Assembly (NCBI RefSeq): GCF_950295315.1
Contig: NC_080168.1
Coordinates: 61,961,838-62,025,837 of the forward strand
Source of the DNA: Erinaceus europaeus
Lineage: Eukaryota > Chordata > Mammalia > Eulipotyphla > Erinaceidae
Direction: 5' to 3'
DNA: 64,000 bases
The notes under the pieces were generated by a model. That model made no database searches. It saw only the letters and a program-made list of their open reading frames with translations, and had not been told where the DNA came from. Within the stretch, counting starts at the first letter, position 1. Every line of letters begins with the position of its first letter. The position numbers were made by a program, and so were the translations under genes. Positions 11,035 to 21,668 of the stretch are shown piece by piece.

Positions 11035-11690
11035 TTTTTTAAATATTTTTATACGGGGGGGGTTTACAATTGTTGGTACATGTGTAAAATTTCTTAGTTT
11101 TCTGCAAAACACTGTCATCACCACCACCACCTCCTAGCCTAGGTCCTCCTCCACCATCATGCACCAGGACCTGAAAGTAACTCCTCCACGCCTACCACTG
11201 AATCCTTTCTTTACTTTGGTGCAATACACCAAACCCAGTCTAAGTTCTGCTTTGTATTTCCATTTCTGTTCTTACTTCTCAGCTTCTGTCCATGAGAGAG
11301 ATCATCACACATTCCTCCTTCTCTTTCTGGCTTGTCTCACTTAATATGATTCCTTCAAGCTCTATCCAAGATGGGGGGGGGGGAGAGATGAATTCACCAT
11401 TTTTAATAGCTGAGTAGTATTCCATTGTGTATATGGACATAGCTTGCTTAGCCACTCATCTGTTGTTGGACACCTGGGCTGCTTCCAGGTTTTGGCTATT
11501 ACAAATTTACTGCTATGGGACGTAAGTTTATACAGATCTTTTTGGATGGGTGTGTTGGGTTCCTTAGGATATATCCCCAGGAGAGGAATTGCAGAGTCAT
11601 AGGGCAGGCTCACTTCTAGTCTTCTAAGAGTTCTCCAGAGTGCTCTCCACAGGGGTTGGAGCAATTGACATCCCCACCTTGTTCTAATAG
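11035..11690 (-). mobile_element. L1 type 1 variant, 3' end and ORF2 tail
   Basis: Antisense L1: 3' end near gggtttacaattgttggtac, UTR with caccatcatgcaccaggacc, then the ORF2 C-terminus, 5'-truncated near 11690. A poly-G/poly-C slip near 11375 breaks the frame. Confidence 0.88.
11362..11664 (-). pseudogene. L1 ORF2 C-terminal remnant
   Basis: Frame carries L1 ORF2 landmarks: LPYDSAIPLLGIYPK, then [20 protein letters not shown], where TWK-P..TDEWL is the conserved C-terminal motif. About 100 residues remain of a usual ~1,270; the endonuclease and reverse transcriptase domains are absent. Confidence 0.85.
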
Positions 11691-11857
11691 GACATCAAGT
11701 TCATATAGGGACACTGTCCCAGACAAATGTGCTTCCATGACTGAAGCGATAGAAACATGGTCAAATATGAAAATCATTTCATATTCACTTATTTTATTTT
11801 CAAGAGTTTTAAGTGACTTCCTGTACATTTTGTGTAAGAATGAACAAGCGGAGTCAT

Positions 11858-11955
11858 AGCTCTCCTATAGCCTTTGTAGCACTGGAAATCTAACCCAGGA
11901 TCTCACACAGGCAAGTCCTGAACTCTTCCCACTGAGCCACCTTCCTGGATTTATT
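11858..11955 (-). mobile_element. SINE-D, antisense
   Basis: Reverse complement reads as a tRNA-like head (ggtggctcagtgggaagag) with box-B gggttagatttcc. About 100 bp, no clear tail. Confidence 0.65.
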
Positions 11956-12179
11956 TTCAAATTATATTTGCATATGGCAGAAAGGAGACAGAGACTGGTC
12001 AACACTGCTTAGACCTTGTGGGAAGTTTTGTTGAGTCAAAAATGTGTAAAAGAGAGAAGAGCACAGAACCAAAAATGAATGTGAAAGAAGGAAATCAAGA
12101 AAACAAAAACTCAGAAAAAGTTCAAGTAGCTAATACCACAGGCCTAATACCTAATGCCAGAGGGAAGGGATGTTTTTAA

Positions 12180-12397
12180 AAATATATATTTTTTATTAAC
12201 TTTATTGTATAGAAAAGTCAGAAATTGAGAGAAAGCAGGAGATAGAGAGAAAGAGAGGGAGACAGAGAAATGACTGCAGCGCTGCCTCACCACTTGTGAA
12301 TCTTTCCCCCTGCAGGTGGGAGCCAGGGGGTTTGAAGTTGCATCCTTGTGCACTGTAACATGTACATTCAACCAGGTATACCACCAATGGGCCCCCA
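12180..12397 (-). mobile_element. SINE-B, antisense
   Basis: Poly-T side tttttattaactttattgta, GA-rich body, cccctgcaggtgggagcc core, head tcaaccaggtataccaccaa. Confidence 0.88.
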
Positions 12398-12494
12398 AGG
12401 GAAAGAACTTTTAATGCAAAAAAGAACAATATTTAAAAAGGAGGGAGTGGAAGTGGCTGCTTGTTTGATTTTTGTCTTATTATACTAACAGTTT

Positions 12495-14513
12495 TTTTTT
12501 TATTTAAGAAAGGATTAATTAACAAAACCAAAAGGTAGGAGGGGTACAACTCCACACAATTCCCACCACTCAATCTCCATATCCCACCCCCTCCCCTGAT
12601 AGCTTTCCCATTCTCTATCCCTTTGGGAGCATGGACCCAGGGTCATTGAGGGTTGCAGAAGGTAGAAGGTCTGGCTTCTGTAATTGCTTCCCCACTGAAC
12701 ATGGGCGTTGACTGGTCTGTGCATACTCCCAGTCGGCCTCTCTCTTTCCCTAGTAGGGTGGGTCTCTGGGGAAGCTGAGCTCCAGGACACATTGGTGGGG
12801 TCTTCAATCCAGGGGCCTGGCCAGCATCCTGGTGGCATCTGGAACCTGGTGATTGAAAAGAGAGTTAACATACGAGGCCAAACAAATTGTTGAGCAATCA
12901 TGGGCCCAAAGCTTGGAATAGTGGAGAGGAAGTGTTAGGGAGGTACTCACTGCAAACTCTAGTGTACTTCTGCTTTCAGGTATATATTTTGCAGTAGTTT
13001 ATGGATACGTGTGAACAAAAGCTCTCTCTCACAGAAACTGGTGTATATCTAGGTTATGGGACTTTGTTAGAAAGTGAACCACCTGAGATGAAATTAGAGT
13101 GTACTATAAAAGGAAAGGTCTCACCCGAGTAATGAAGCTGAAGGGTTGTCATTCCATACGTGAAGTCTCTGGACACAGTCTGAGGTGAAGCATGTTGAGG
13201 TGGCAATCGGTGCGTTGGTTAGGTTGTGATTGGCAGATGCAATATTATTTGGTATGGATTGGGAGAGGCATACAGGAAAGTGGGCCCTATCCAAGGGTTC
13301 CAGGACTGGGGGAAGTAGGGGCTCTATAGTGGAGATGTGAGGTTCCTGTTGTCTTAGGGTTCAAAAAGACAATGGATAGTTAATGTTATCATCACATTAT
13401 TTGTTAATTGGGTTAACTTTGAAAAGTCCTTTTGTTATGGTTTGCTGTACAGTATCCAGTATCTTGTATATAGCTGTGCTATTGGATGCTTCTAATATAC
13501 TTGGTCTAGGCTTTTGAGAGAGTCCGCATATCAAATACACAGCCTATATATTAAAAAGATTCAGTTTGTGTTTTGAAAAACTTTGAGACATACAACTGAT
13601 TTTCCCCCTCTCATATTAATTAACTAGTGATTTATATGTCTACATTTTTCTAGGAGTGTACATAAACACCATTCCCACCACCAAAAGACTGTGACCTATC
13701 CCTCCCATCCACTCCCACCCCCCACTGTCCCATGAAGCTGCATGTCTACCCCTCACCACAGGGTTTTTACTTTGGTGCCCTACTTACAATTTGATCAGGT
13801 CCTGCTTTTAGTTTCCCTTTCAGATCTTCTTCCTCAACTTCTGTTGATGAGTGGGATCATCCCATACTCATCTTTATCTTTCTGACTTAGTTCACTTAAC
13901 ATAATTCTTTCTAGCTCTGTCCAAGATGGGTCAGAGAAGGTGGGTTCATTGTTCTTGATAGCTGCATAGTATTCCATTGTGTATATATACCACAGCTTTC
14001 TCAGCCACTCATCTGTTGTTGGGCACCTGGGTTGCTTCCAGGTTTTAGCTATTATGAATTGTGCTGCTATGAACATAGGAGTACACACCTCTTTTTGGTT
14101 GGGTGTTATGGAGGCCTTGGGGTATAACCCCAGGAGAGGAGTTACTGGATCATATGGAAGGTCCATGTCTAGCCTTCTGAGAGTTTTCCAGACTGCTCTC
14201 CACAGAGGCTGTACCAATTTACATTCCCACCAGCAATGTAAAAGGGTTCCTCTGTCCCCACATCCTCTCCAGCATTTGTTGCTGCTGTCCTTTTTGATGT
14301 ATGCCATTCTTACAGGAGTGAGGTGGTATCTTAGTGTTGTCTTAATTTGCATTTCTCTGACAATCAGTGACCTAGAGCAGTTTTTCATATGTTTGTTAGC
14401 CTTTTGGATCTCCTCTGTAGTGAATGGTTTGTTCATATCCTCTGCCCATTTTTGGATGGGGTCATTTGCTTTTTTGGTGCTAAGTTTGCTGAGCTCTTTA
14501 TATATTTTGGTGA
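12495..14513 (-). mobile_element. L1 type 2, 5'-truncated, 14-bp TSD
   Basis: A single insertion of about 2.0 kb: antisense tail at 12495, ~1.34 kb 3'UTR, ORF2 stop near 13834, and ORF2 C-terminus to 14513. TSD tatactaacagttt at 12481-12494 and 14514-14527 is perfect. It matches the L1 at 15269-17035 throughout. Confidence 0.95.
13834..14436 (-). pseudogene. L1 ORF2 C-terminal 200 residues
   Basis: Open frame with the L1 ORF2 C-terminus. A cysteine-rich cluster (CWRGC then LLHCWWEC, spacing C-x3-C-x7-H-x4-C) is followed by [25 protein letters not shown] and [14 protein letters not shown]. It lacks the upstream two thirds of ORF2, so it cannot make an active enzyme. The start codon is merely the first ATG in a truncated copy. 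The frame is undamaged, which fits a fairly young insertion. Confidence 0.92.
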
Positions 14514-14527
14514 TATACTAACAGTTT

Positions 14528-14900
14528 ACAGCAAGGAAGAAAAAAAAAAACCTACTCATCTCATAATTTGCTTGTTTTATCTACCAAGTGAAATGATCTT
14601 CAAACTGAAAAGAGAACAAAAATAGTTTTAAGAGGGAAATAATGCCCAAATTAGGTGAAGAGATGCGGAGAGAGCTTTTAGCTATTGTGAATAGACTCGG
14701 GCTCCTAGATTCAGGAAAGTTCTTTCCAGGAAGGGAGGGAGGGTTATGTGATCTTTGGAATACTGTCAGCAGTGCCTATTGTATATTTGTGGAGAAGAGA
14801 GATGATGACATAACTAGAAACTGTTAAATGCCCCCACGTTTCTGTGAGTAGGAAAGAATATATTTTGACTCCCTAGAAAGTGGTAGAGAGTTTTTTTAAC
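14528..14900. other. Unassigned sequence
   Basis: Apparently unique DNA with no gene signal. Confidence 0.45.
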
Positions 14901-14902
14901 AA

Positions 14903-15021
14903 GTTATCTGAACCTGGGAGGTGGTTCAGTCATAAAGTGCAGGACTTTATGTCCATAAGGTTCAGAATTGAGACCTTAGCTCCGTGCTTACAAGATTGAT
15001 GCTCTAAAGCCAGCGCCCTAT
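14903..15021 (+). mobile_element. SINE-D
   Basis: acctgggaggtggttcagtc head, gttcagaattgagacc box-B-like region, feeding into a TATC repeat. Confidence 0.6.
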
Positions 15022-15030
15022 CTATCTATC

Positions 15031-15076
<46 letters not shown>
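15022..15076. repeat. (TATC)n microsatellite
   Basis: About 13 TATC units with one CATC variant, at the 3' end of a SINE-D. Confidence 0.95.
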
Positions 15077-15268
15077 ATCTCCAGATCTTTAAAGAGAAAA
15101 AAAAGCTGTTTGGTAATATGTAGGGAAGACTCTGTCATCTGTGGGAAATTGTGGATTTATAAGGCATGCCGATATGTTTCTTGAACCTGTTAGGGATTAG
15201 ATGAGAGAAGAGAGTGGGATTCAGCAAAGTCTAAAGAAGCAATGTTTAAAATAAAAAAGACAGAAAGA

Positions 15269-15822
15269 CTGTGACACACCCCTCCCACCCAGTCCCACCC
15301 CCCCACTGGCCCAGGAAGCTGCATGTCTACCCCTCGCCACAGGGCTTTTACTTTGGTGCCCTACTTATAATTTGGTCAGGTCCTGCTTTTAGTTTCCCTT
15401 TCAGATCTTCTTCCTCAACTTCTGTTGATGAGTGGGATCATCCCATACTCATCTTTATCTTTCTGACTTAGCTCACTTAACATAATTCCTTCTAGCTCTG
15501 TCCAAGATGGGTCAGAGAAGGTGGGTTCATTGTTCTTGTTAGCTGCATAGTATTCCATTGTGTATATATACCACAGCTTTCTCAGCCACTCATCTGTTGT
15601 TGGGCACCTGGGTTGCTTCCAGGTTTTAGCTATGAATTGTGCTGCTATGAACATAGGAGTACACACCTCTTTTTGGTTGGGTGTTATGGAGTCCTTGGGG
15701 TATAACTCCAGGAGAGGAATTACTGGATCATATGGAAGGTCCATGTCTAGCCTTCTGAGAGTTTTCCAGACTGCTCTCCACAGAGGCTGTACCAATTTAC
15801 ATTCCCACCAGCAATGTAAAAG
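15269..15822 (-). mobile_element. Inverted 5' segment of a type 2 L1
   Basis: ORF2 C-terminus ([20 protein letters not shown] and upstream) plus the first ~145 bp of 3'UTR, in antisense. Homologous to 13690-14240. It directly abuts a sense segment starting at the same L1 coordinate, forming one insertion (15269-17035) with a shared TSD. Confidence 0.92.
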
Positions 15823-17035
15823 GTCTTTTGGTGGTGGGAATGGTGCTTATGTACACTCCTAGTAAAACGTAATCATATAAATCACTAGTTAATTAATATG
15901 AGAGGGGGAAAATTAATTGTATGTCTCAAAGTTTTTTAAAACACAGACTGAATCTTTTCAATATATAGGCTGTATATTTGATAGGCGGACTCTCTCAAAA
16001 GCCTAGACCAAGTAGATCAGAAGCAACCAATAGCACAGCTATATACAAGATACTGGATTCTGTACAGCAAACCATAACAAAAGGACTTTTCAAAGTTAAC
16101 CCAATTAACAAATAATGTGATGATAACATTAACTATCGATTGTCTTTTTGAACCCTAAGACAGCAGGAACCTCACATCTCCACTATAGAGCCCCTACTTC
16201 CCCCAGTCCTGGAACCCTTGGATAGGGCCCACTTTCCCGTATGCCTCTCCCAATCCATATCAAATAATATTGCATCCGCCAATCACAACCTAATCAACGC
16301 AACGATGGCCATCTCAACATGCTTCACTTCAGACTGTGTCCAGAGACTTCACGTGTGGAATGACAACCCTTCAGCTTCATTACTCGGGTGAGACCTTTCC
16401 TTTCATAGTATACTCTAATTTCATCTCAGGTGGTTCACTTTCTAACAAAGTCCCAAAACCTAGATATACACCAGTTTCTGTGAGAGAGAGCATATGTTCA
16501 CACGTATCCATAAACTACTGCAAAATATATACCTGAAAGCAGAAGTACACTAGAGTTTGTAGTGAGTACCCCCCCCTAACACTTCCTCTCCACTATTCCA
16601 AGCTTTGGGTCCATGATTGCTCAACAATTTGTTTGGCTTTGTATGTTAACTCTCTTTTCAGTCACCAGGTTCCAGATGTCGTCAGGATGCCGGCCAGGCT
16701 TCCCTGGATTAAAGACCCCACCAATGTGTTCTGGAGCTCAGCTTCCCCATAGACCCACCCTACTAGGGAAAGAGAGAGGCAGACTGGGAGTATGGACCGA
16801 CCAGTCAATGCCCATGTTCAGTAGGGAAGCAATTACAGAAGCCAGACCTTCTACCTTCTGCAACCCTCAATGACCCTGGGTCCATGCTCCCAGAGGGATA
16901 GAGAATGGGAAAGCTATCAGGGGAGGGGGTGGGATATGGAGATTGGGTGGTGGGAATTGTGTGGAGTTGTACCCCTCCTACCCTATGGTTTTGTTAATTT
17001 ATCCTTTCTTAAATTAAAAAAAAGAAATATTTTTT
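15823..17035 (+). mobile_element. 3' segment of the same type 2 L1
   Basis: Sense 3'UTR starting tcttttggtggtgggaatgg, the reverse complement of about 13694, and running to the tail ttatcctttcttaaatt plus A-run. TSD aaaaagacagaaaga at 15254-15268 and 17036-17050 brackets both segments. Confidence 0.93.
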
Positions 17036-17040
17036 AAAAA

Positions 17041-17066
17041 GACAGAAAGAAAGAAAGAAAGAAAAC

Positions 17067-17133
<67 letters not shown>

Positions 17134-17295
17134 GAAGGGAAGGAAAGAGAGAAAGAAAGGATGGATGGATACATGGATGTATGTATGGGTGGATGGATGG
17201 GTGGATGGATGGATGGATGGGAAGGAAAAGGAGAGAGAAAGAAGGGAAGGATATAAAGGAAGAAAGAAAGAGGAAGGAGGAAATAAAAGAAAGGA
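17041..17295. repeat. Purine microsatellite cluster
   Basis: (GAAA)n to about 17135, then GGAT/GTAT repeats to about 17222, then impure GGAA/GAAAG. It starts within the L1 TSD copy, so it expanded from that gacagaaaga duplicate. Confidence 0.9.
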
Positions 17296-17298
17296 AAA

Positions 17299-17516
17299 GA
17301 GGGACCAGGTGGTGATGTAGCTGGTTAAGCACACACATTACAGTGCACAAGGATGCAAGTTCAAGCCCCTGGTTCCTACCTGCAGGGGGAAAACTTCACA
17401 AGTGGTGAAGCAGGGCTACAGGTGCCTCTCTATCTTTCTCCCTCTCTATCTTTCCCCTCCCCTTTCAACTTCTCTGACTCTGTCCAATAATAAATAAATA
17501 AAACAGAAGCTTTAAA
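17299..17516 (+). mobile_element. SINE-B
   Basis: gaccaggtggtgatgtagc head, aagttcaagcccctgg box B, aataaataaataaaac tail. Probable TSD around aaaagaaaggaaa on both sides. Confidence 0.88.
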
Positions 17517-17644
17517 AAAGAAAGGAAAGGAAAATCAATAGAGAAGAAAATGAAACACTGAATTGTTTCTTGAGGTTAGATTGTCTTTGTCAATGGTGAA
17601 CTTGGAATGAACTGAAAAATAGAACTGCTTAGCAAAAAGCTGAA

Positions 17645-17746
17645 AGAATGTCTGTAGAGATTGATCAACTGGCAGAGCATTGAACTCACATGTCTGAGAT
17701 TCCTGGCTATACTTGGTGCTGTTTTCTGGTCTTTGTCTTTTGTGAA

Positions 17747-17778
<32 letters not shown>

Positions 17779-17785
17779 TCTCATT
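17645..17785 (+). mobile_element. SINE-D with (TC)n end
   Basis: Head gatcaactggcagagcattg and box-B-like gagattcctggctat, ending in a TC microsatellite (17745-17782). Confidence 0.6.
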
Positions 17786-17952
17786 CATATATAGTAGTAA
17801 ATAACATTACATCTGTAAAACATAAAAAGGGAAAAAATTAAAAGTGAGGAAGCAAGGACAAAATACTGCAATCCACAATGTAGGCTCGGGTCAAGCAGAA
17901 GCAGAGTAGATGTTGGTGGCAGTCAGAAGCATCTTTAGTATGTGTATATCAT

Positions 17953-18262
17953 CCCAGCCAATGTCCTGGTAGCACAGCGAGTTAAGCACATGGCACAAAG
18001 CTCAAGGACCAGCACAAGGATCCCAGCTGAGTCCCTGGCTCCCCACCTGCAGAGGGGTTGCTTCACTAATGGTGAAGCAGGTCTGCAGGTGTCTATCTTT
18101 CTCTCTGTCTCTGTCTTCCCCTCCTCTCTCCATTTCTCTATCCTATCCAGCAATAACAACAGCAATAACAACAAGGTAAACAAAATGGCCTCCAAGAGCA
18201 GTGTATTTGTTGTGCAAGCACCTAGACCCAGTGATAACCCTGAAGTAAAAAAAAAAAAAAAA
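17953..18262 (+). mobile_element. SINE-A long
   Basis: ggtagcacagcgagttaag head, AAC-rich segment, then the module aagagcagtgtatttgttgt with a 17-A tail. The 136- and 156-codon ORFs on either strand are SINE read-throughs. Confidence 0.9.
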
Positions 18263-18439
18263 ACAGTGATAGGGATGGGAGGGCAAAGTGTGCATACTTG
18301 TATATTTGGCAAGGTTAAAGGGACAAAACAATTATCAACTGCACTGGCATGATGAGTGGCTTCATTTTCCTCTGGACTATTTTTGAACAGAGGATAATAA
18401 AACAATCATCCATGGTGTATTGCATCAAATTAAAGACCT
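18263..18439. other. Unassigned sequence
   Basis: No repeat or gene recognised. Confidence 0.4.
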
Positions 18440-18590
18440 CTGGGTGGGTATGGGGCAAGGAGTGGTGGTGGTGGGCTTTTAGGTCCTGGTACATGGTGGA
18501 GGAGGACCTAGGCAGGGAGTAAGAGCGATTTTTATTTTCTTGCCCAGAAAGCTGAGAGACTGTATTTACTGTAAACCATTAACCACCACC
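18440..18590 (+). mobile_element. L1 type 1 variant 3' end, diverged
   Basis: Sense version of the block at 11035-11170: aggtcctggtacatggtgga, ggaggacctaggc, then cagaaagctgagaga and tactgtaaaccattaacc. A CAC-rich end follows. Confidence 0.65.
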
Positions 18591-18889
18591 ACCACCACCC
18601 CCACACACAAAAAAACAGTCATCTGTTGGAATGACACAGTGAATTATCTGAATCTATCTGTTGTTTTTATACTAAAATCTTTGCGTGATTTGAAGTAGTG
18701 AAACTACAAGTTTTACAAGGGTGGAATGCTAAAGTTTGTTTGCTTGCGTTTTTTTTTTTTAATGCACTTAGTGGCAGAGAAGTTCAGTATGATGCTGTAC
18801 ATTTGTAGATTTCATATTTCAGGAGGGCACTTAACAAATCTCTCCTTTTAGCCATTTGTAAACTACTGTCATTTTGCTAAGTCTCTCTG

Positions 18890-19110
18890 CCATACACCGT
18901 GGTGGGTACTTTGTGTTCATTATCTCTAATGCTGACAAAAATACCTGTCAAGGGTATAATGTCTCTAAATGATGGCTAAGGAAAAGGAGGCCCAGAGAGA
19001 TTAAGTAATTTGCCAGAATTCGTAGGGAGTATGGAGTGGAGATAGGATTTGAACATGGTGTGTCCTAAACCTGTATTTCTTCACTGTACACTGCACAGAC
19101 TTCCTATAAA
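18890..19110 (-). mobile_element. MIR, antisense
   Basis: Classic antisense MIR core: aaggaggcccagagagatta then agtaatttgccagaattc, ggatttgaac and cctgtatttcttcac. An ancient mammalian SINE. Confidence 0.8.
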
Positions 19111-19132
19111 CTTTATGTGTAAGTTTGGGTCA

Positions 19133-19431
19133 GCAAGGGGGCTGGGTGGTGGCACACCTGGTTAAGCATACAGTACAAAGTGCAAGGACCTGCACAAGGA
19201 TCCAGAGTCTAACTCCTGACCCTCCATCTGCAACGGAGAAGCTTCACAAGTGGCGAAGCAGGTATGTAGGTGTCTGTCTTCCTCTCTCCTTCTCTATCTC
19301 CCCCTTCTCTCTCAATTTCTCTCTGTCCTATTCAATTGAAAAGGAAAAAGAAGTCCCCAGGAGCAGTGGATTCATAGTACTGTCACTGAGCCCCAGGAAT
19401 GGAGGCAAAAATAAATAAATTAAATTAAATA
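19133..19431 (+). mobile_element. SINE-B long, 14-bp TSD
   Basis: gctgggtggtggcacacctg head, pyrimidine body, then module gagcagtggattcatagtac and aataaataaattaaatt tail. TSD gtaagtttgggtca at 19119-19132 and 19432-19445. Confidence 0.93.
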
Positions 19432-19678
19432 GTAAGTTTGGGTCATTAGAATTATCAAGAGGATTATGAAATAATTAATACTCATACTAAAGTAATTTTG
19501 ATATATTTAAAATAATAAGCCAAGGTCAGTGTGCTTGGACCTGTTTAAATGTTATCACCAGTGACTTGTGTCATACAAATTAAGATGTAGACAGGACTTA
19601 GTGGAAAGTAATTTACATTTTAATGTATATACAAGGTGCAAGAGTGGATCAAAGCTAGCTGGGTAAGACCAAACATCA

Positions 19679-20425
19679 AGGGAGTCGGGCGGTAGTGCAG
19701 CGGGTTTTGCACAGGTGGCGCAAAGTGCAAGGACCAGCATGAGGATCTTGGTTCAAGCCCCAGGCTCCCCACCTGCTGGAGAATTGCTTTGCAGGCAGTG
19801 AAGCAGGTCTGCAGGTATTTATCCTTCTCTCCCTCTCTCTGTCTTCCCTTCCTCTTTCCATTTCTCTCTGTCCTATCCAACAACAACGACATCAATAACA
19901 ACAATAATAACTACAATAGAAATAAAGGAAGATGGCGGACTGAGAAGCTGCTAGCAGCGTGTGCTCTGATCACATCTTCTGGAAACGGTTCCAGATGCCA
20001 CCAGGATGCTGGCCAGGCTTCCCTGGATTGAAGACCCCACCAATGTGTCCTGGAGCTCAGCTTCCCCAGAGACACACCTTACTAGGAAAAGAGAGAGGCA
20101 GACTGGGAGTATGGACTGACCAGTCAACGCCCATGTTCAGTGGGGAAGCAATTACAGAAGCCAGACCTTCTACCTTCTGCAACCCTCAACGACCCTGGGT
20201 CCATGCTCCCAGAGGGATAGAGAATGGGAAAGCTATCAGGGGAGGGGGTGGGATATGGAGATTGGGTGGTGGGAATTGTGTGGAGTTGTACCCCTCCTAC
20301 CTTATGTTTTTGTTCATTAATCCTTTCTTAAATAAAAAATAAATAAATAAATAAAATAATAATAACTACAACAATAAAACAAGGGCAACAAAAGGGAATA
20401 AATAAAATAAACATTTTTTAAAAAG
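19679..20425 (+). mobile_element. SINE-A interrupted by an L1-derived insert
   Basis: SINE-A head and body 19679-19916 (gggagtcgggcggtagtgca; box B gttcaagcccc). The tail resumes at 20358 with aataataactacaacaataa and ends near 20425. The intervening 441 bp is a separate L1-derived element. Confidence 0.93.
19917..20357 (+). mobile_element. L1 5'-end/3'UTR fusion (spliced-L1-like)
   Basis: Starts (after ~10 nt) with ggaagatggcggactgagaa at about 19927. This looks like the first bases of an L1 5'UTR, including a YY1-type aagatggcgg motif. At about 19987 it passes directly into type 2 3'UTR (gttccagatgccaccagg) and continues to the 3' end and A/AAT tail. ORF1, ORF2 and ~1 kb of upstream 3'UTR are absent. 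TSD aataataactacaa at 19903-19916 and 20358-20371. The joint falls where the type 2 3'UTR has ctcttttcagtcaccag before gttccag, a plausible splice acceptor. Splicing is inferred; internal deletion is the alternative. Confidence 0.75.
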
Positions 20426-20484
20426 ACTAAACATTGATTAAATGACAAATCCTGCATTCCAAACAAATATGTCGTCATATTTTT

Positions 20485-20825
20485 CTTTTTTTATTGGAGG
20501 GAAGGTTGATGATTTGCAGTGCAGTCATCATCAATACCCAATTGGGTACAATTTCCATTATCAGGACCCCAAGATTCTCTTCCACCCCTCCCTCCCTCTC
20601 CTTCCTCCGTGTCCCTCGCTTTGATGCCATACCCCATGTCCAGTCCACATTTCACCTTGTGTTCTCCTTCCCTGCCCTTGTTTACTAAGACTTCTGTAAG
20701 TGAGATCAATTGGTATTTGTCTTTCTCTGTTCGACTCATTTCACTTAACCTGATGCTTTCAAATTCCATCCAAGATGATGCAAAGGAGAAGGCTTAATAA
20801 TTTTAACAACTGAGCTATATAATAG
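20485..20825 (-). mobile_element. L1 type 4 fragment
   Basis: Antisense: tttttattggagggaaggtt at left, UTR with ccccatgtccagtccac, then ORF2 tail (acttaacctgatgctttc, atccaagatgatgcaaagg). Same type as 40460-41465. Confidence 0.82.
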
Positions 20826-20938
20826 GTCATCTTTTTAAGTATATGTTGAAATACTTGGTTTACCATCAATGCATATGAAAAACATGGGGATTTCAATTAA
20901 TGTTAGTCTCAATAGCTGTCAGTAGAATGGCCTAGGGA

Positions 20939-21015
20939 TAGAAGGAAGGAAGGAAGGAAGGAAGGAAGGAAGGAAGGAAGGAAAGAAAAATGGAGGAAGG
21001 AAGGAAAGAAAGAAA
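20939..21015. repeat. (GGAA)n microsatellite
   Basis: About ten GGAA units then impure GGAAA; it replaces the head of the following SINE-B. Confidence 0.9.
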
Positions 21016-21017
21016 AG

Positions 21018-21185
21018 CACATTACTATGCACAAGGATCTGCGTTCAACCAGTCCCCACCTGTAGTGAAGAAGTTTCACAAATGGTGAAGAAGTGGTACT
21101 GCAAGTCTCCTCCCCCACCTCTCTCTCCCCCCTCTCTTTCTCCCCCTTCCCTTTCAATTTCTCTGTTTCTATCTAAAATAAGTAA
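21018..21185 (+). mobile_element. SINE-B, head missing
   Basis: Begins at agcacattactatgcacaag, lacking the box-A region. Then the core and a TC body ending aaaataagtaagatt. Confidence 0.8.
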
Positions 21186-21462
21186 GATTAAAAATTTTAA
21201 AGGACTCATTAATTCTCCATAATATTCCGTAAACTATTCTACTTCATTTGTACTAATCAGAAGAGATAAAAAGCTGATTCCATTTTCTGTGCTTCTTGTG
21301 TATAGTTCACGGTTCCTGTGTGCCACAGTTTAAAATGAACTTTTGAATAATTGGATTGTGCCCCAAGGTGAGTCTTGTGCAAATTCCATAAGAAAAAATC
21401 TTTATAATATGACCACTGAGAAAGTTGAATGAAGTTAGAATGTTTTCTTAAATCTCTTTTAA

Positions 21463-21668
21463 ATTTAATTAATTAATTCATTTATTGGATAGAAACAAAT
21501 AGAGGCTGAATGGAAAGAGGAGATAGAGAGAGGGAGAAAGAGAGACACCTGCAACCCTGCTTCACCACTCCTGCAGCTTCCCCCATGCAGGTGGGAACTG
21601 GAGGCTTGAATCCGGGTCCTTGTACATTGTAACATATGCACTCAGCCAGGTGTGCCGCCACCGGCTCC
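21463..21668 (-). mobile_element. SINE-B, antisense
   Basis: AT-rich tail at left, gagacacctgcaaccctgc, box B as cttgaatccgggtcc, head actcagccaggtgtgccgcc. Confidence 0.9.

Noticed and set aside
12960..13560. A captured LTR within the type 2 L1 3'UTR
   Set aside because: Present at the same place in both type 2 copies with no TG/CA ends or TSD, so better treated as native UTR.
13979..14521. 180-codon plus-strand ORF with hydrophobic segments
   Set aside because: Exact antisense of the L1 ORF2 C-terminus; hydrophobicity is a by-product of the reverse strand.
17009..17350. Ser/Phe- and His/Pro-rich ORFs
   Set aside because: Translations of purine/pyrimidine microsatellites.
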